From NCBI GenBank assembly GCA_025618425.1, contig CM046844.1:15440076-15504075 (forward strand): a stretch of DNA of 64,000 nt, read 5' to 3'. This DNA comes from Heliocidaris tuberculata (lineage: Eukaryota; Echinodermata; Echinoidea; Camarodonta; Echinometridae). Both the position numbers and the translations under genes were made by a program. The notes under the pieces are model-generated. The model worked only from the letters and a program-made list of their open reading frames with translations. It was not told the DNA's origin and ran no database searches. Positions 61,800-64,000 of the stretch are shown here, piece by piece (positions within the stretch are counted from its first letter, which is position 1; each line of letters starts with the position of its first letter).

Positions 61800-64000
61800 C
61801 CCCCCCAAAAAAAAAATCAACTACAGTATACGTAAAATCGATGTACGTAATCCGATCCTTAAAAAAGTTGTAATAAATATATACGCAGGACGTTCATCCT
61901 AATTTAGGCTACTCCGTTTAATTTAGATTTGTTGAAATCGAATATACTTTGCGTTTTTGCTATATAATTAAAACATTACCGAATTATCACGTGATCTCTA
62001 ACTTTTTGTAGTATCACATGTCTAGTTTCGTATCTACGAAGCCCCGTAAGGGCCAAATTGACAACGTAAAAAAAAAATATTACGTACGTACGTAATAATT
62101 ACTACGTACGTACGTGATAATACTACGTACGTACGTAATAAATAATACGTGAAAAAGGTCTATATCCACATTTTGAAATTACACAGCTGCCTTATTATTA
62201 TCAGTCGATTCCCGTTGATTTGCCACAATATTGTGAGCCTGTGGACTGTAGCTTGTCTAGTGTGAAGAATCCTCAACATTTGTGTGATGTGTGTATGACG
62301 TGTGTTGGTGGATATGGTGGATAATTATGTGTGTGTGTCGCTTCATTTTCCCAGCGGCAAGTCCGGTCCCGAGACAGAATAAAGCAGTTCGACTCTGTTC
62401 GAGTAAAATCGAACAAAATGAAGTTATGAATCTTTATAACACTAAAAGCTATCTGACACTGTATAGTCTGAAAATTATGAATCTTTATAACACTGAAAAC
62501 TACTGAAAACAAAGAAAATCACTAGACAAACTGGCCACTTTTTCATGGATTTGTAACGTCCGATATCCTCATCACAAGCCGTCCATTATTTTCCTTCATA
62601 TCCTCAATTTATGTCCCAGAATATGATTTCCTCATAACTTGAACCTAATTATAGACGATTTATAGTAATATGTTTTTACATGTATCCGGAAAAAAGGTCA
62701 GTGAGACTGCTTTCAAAATATTACATATTCCTAGTCATTGTTTATTTTTTTGAATTTATATTTTCATGCTGTTAATATCAAGAAATTCATTTTTTCTGTA
62801 TTAACACACACATGCAAAAGTATATGAGTAAAATATAATTGCACTCGATTTATGAAGAAATCATAGGCCTATTCTTGGACAAAACGTAAAATGTTTTATT
62901 AATAGGCCTGTAGTAAACAGATAATAATTGTTTTTTCGTCAGCACTGATCTCTATATATTTTTTTTTTTACGCAGAGATCACTGAGTGATCGTTAGGGAA
63001 TGACGTCAAAACTCATGACTAAGTTGTCTATTGATTTTCATTTTTTGTTCATATTTATTCATGTCTTTTAAAAAATTCACATGTTATTTTGTTATATGTC
63101 CGAATTTTGTCTAACCTTTTTTTTTTCTTCACAAAATCTGCTTTCTCCCCTAATTTTTAAGTTCTGCGCCAGTGGCAGCGGAGTGTCTTTCCGTAGGGGG
63201 GGGGGGGTACCAACAAAAAAGGACACATGAGGAACCTGCAAAGGGTGCATATAAAGCAACATTGGTATTATTATCAAGCACCTTTTTATGGTGGTTCTGC
63301 TTCAGCTTCAGTTTCCACAATTAGCAGTTGTGTGTGTAATTGTCTAATGATGCACGTGCGAGTCACTTAATCTTAATAGTAGACCAGCCAAGTTGATTTT
63401 TTTTACTTTGGCCGGCATTTTGGGGTAATGCTTGGCATCCATGCTTAAACTCTTGCAAAAATACTGAGGAGTAAGGTACGGGCGGATGCCACGCGCATTT
63501 TTGCCTAAAAATGCCATTTTGGGCTCAAAATTTGAAAGAATGTCAAAAATCACGATTTTTAATTTTTTGACCTAATATGTAATACCTGATAAAGACTTTC
63601 CAGGTGATGTCAGTTTCATTTCGAGTTTGAAATTATAAACCTGATTAATATACATTTAAAAGTTGGATATTACACACACATGTATGGCGCAATGAAACAT
63701 AAAACTGTGATTTACTCAAAATAATAGGTTGTGAAAACTACCAATATTTCAGAGTTTTTTACCCAACGTAAATTTGTCAATTTAAACGATTTTTCTTGAT
63801 TAAACATATAATGAATATTGTCATGTCACACACAGAAAAGAAATTATCCGATAAGGTGATAAATAACTCATTTTATGTTATCCCTAATGGAATAATGTAT
63901 TTTCACTCGATGCTCATTTTGAATGAAAAACACTATTTAAATGTACATCTAGACTTGAGTGTACATAAGGCAATTATCCCATGTATTATCAGTATATTCC
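61800..64000. other. AT-rich sequence, no gene seen
   Basis: It contains three TACGTACGTACGTA palindromes (62,080-62,140), two copies of atgaatctttataacact (near 62,424 and 62,476), and a G tract near 63,197. No coding sequence or RNA gene was recognised. Confidence 0.4.

Noticed and set aside
61580..61820. Arg-, Lys- and Glu-rich open frames
   Set aside because: Direct translation of the (TTC)n microsatellite.

Overview
This window is eukaryotic, AT-rich, intron-rich and crowded with repeats. It holds one convincing host gene. On the minus strand I can assemble a secreted protein with an N-terminal MACPF (membrane-attack-complex/perforin) domain and a C-terminal ApeC (apextrin C-terminal) domain. 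Its nine coding exons run from 36,825 down to 2,303. All eight splice junctions keep a consistent phase, and the first eight exons total 1,569 nt (523 codons). MACPF-ApeC architecture is best known from echinoderms and some other marine invertebrates. With the DIRS element, CR1/L2-like LINEs and the style of the short inverted-repeat elements, this suggests a marine invertebrate, most likely an echinoderm such as a sea urchin. The organism is an inference.

Layout. 1-2,300: 3' flank with microsatellites. 2,300-2,960: the terminal exon of the gene in three tandem copies; two are intact with different C-terminal tails and one is decayed. 5,373-5,575: exon 8. 5,695-10,936: a repeat (family X) split by a 4.3-kb, 5'-truncated LINE whose 3' UTR carries about 430-bp tandem repeats. 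11,153-11,449: exon 7. 11,822-20,080: a TTAA-flanked inverted-repeat element with another element nested in it, a foldback element with poly-C/poly-G tracts, a nearly complete DIRS retrotransposon, and a short DIRS derivative. 20,094-22,335: exons 6, 5 and 4. 23,549-29,557: a 6-kb foldback element whose arms are about 350-bp tandem repeats, with a tRNA-derived SINE inside. 32,544-36,825: exons 3, 2 and 1, with a hAT-like element close to the exon 3 donor. A possible 5' UTR exon lies at about 37,442.

37.6-64 kb: no host gene recognised. It contains CCAAT-bearing tandem repeats just upstream of the gene, a long inverted-repeat element (38.3-39.9 kb), a direct-plus-inverted repeat cluster (40.0-42.3 kb), a nest of transposons inside long tandem-repeat arms (42.3-48.4 kb), decayed LINE fragments (44.1, 45.9 and 53.7-55.1 kb), several inverted-repeat elements, a second full copy of family X (56.5-57.5 kb), and low-complexity tracts.

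The most interesting biology is the ApeC module. Exons 7, 8 and 9 each encode one copy of a D-x-E-D-D-N / F-C motif, so the domain looks like a three-fold repeat with one repeat per exon. The last of these exons has been tandemly duplicated, which could provide alternative C-termini. The most interesting genome structure is the set of inverted-repeat elements with poly-G/poly-C tracts at or near their ends; one has a perfect 9-bp target-site duplication.
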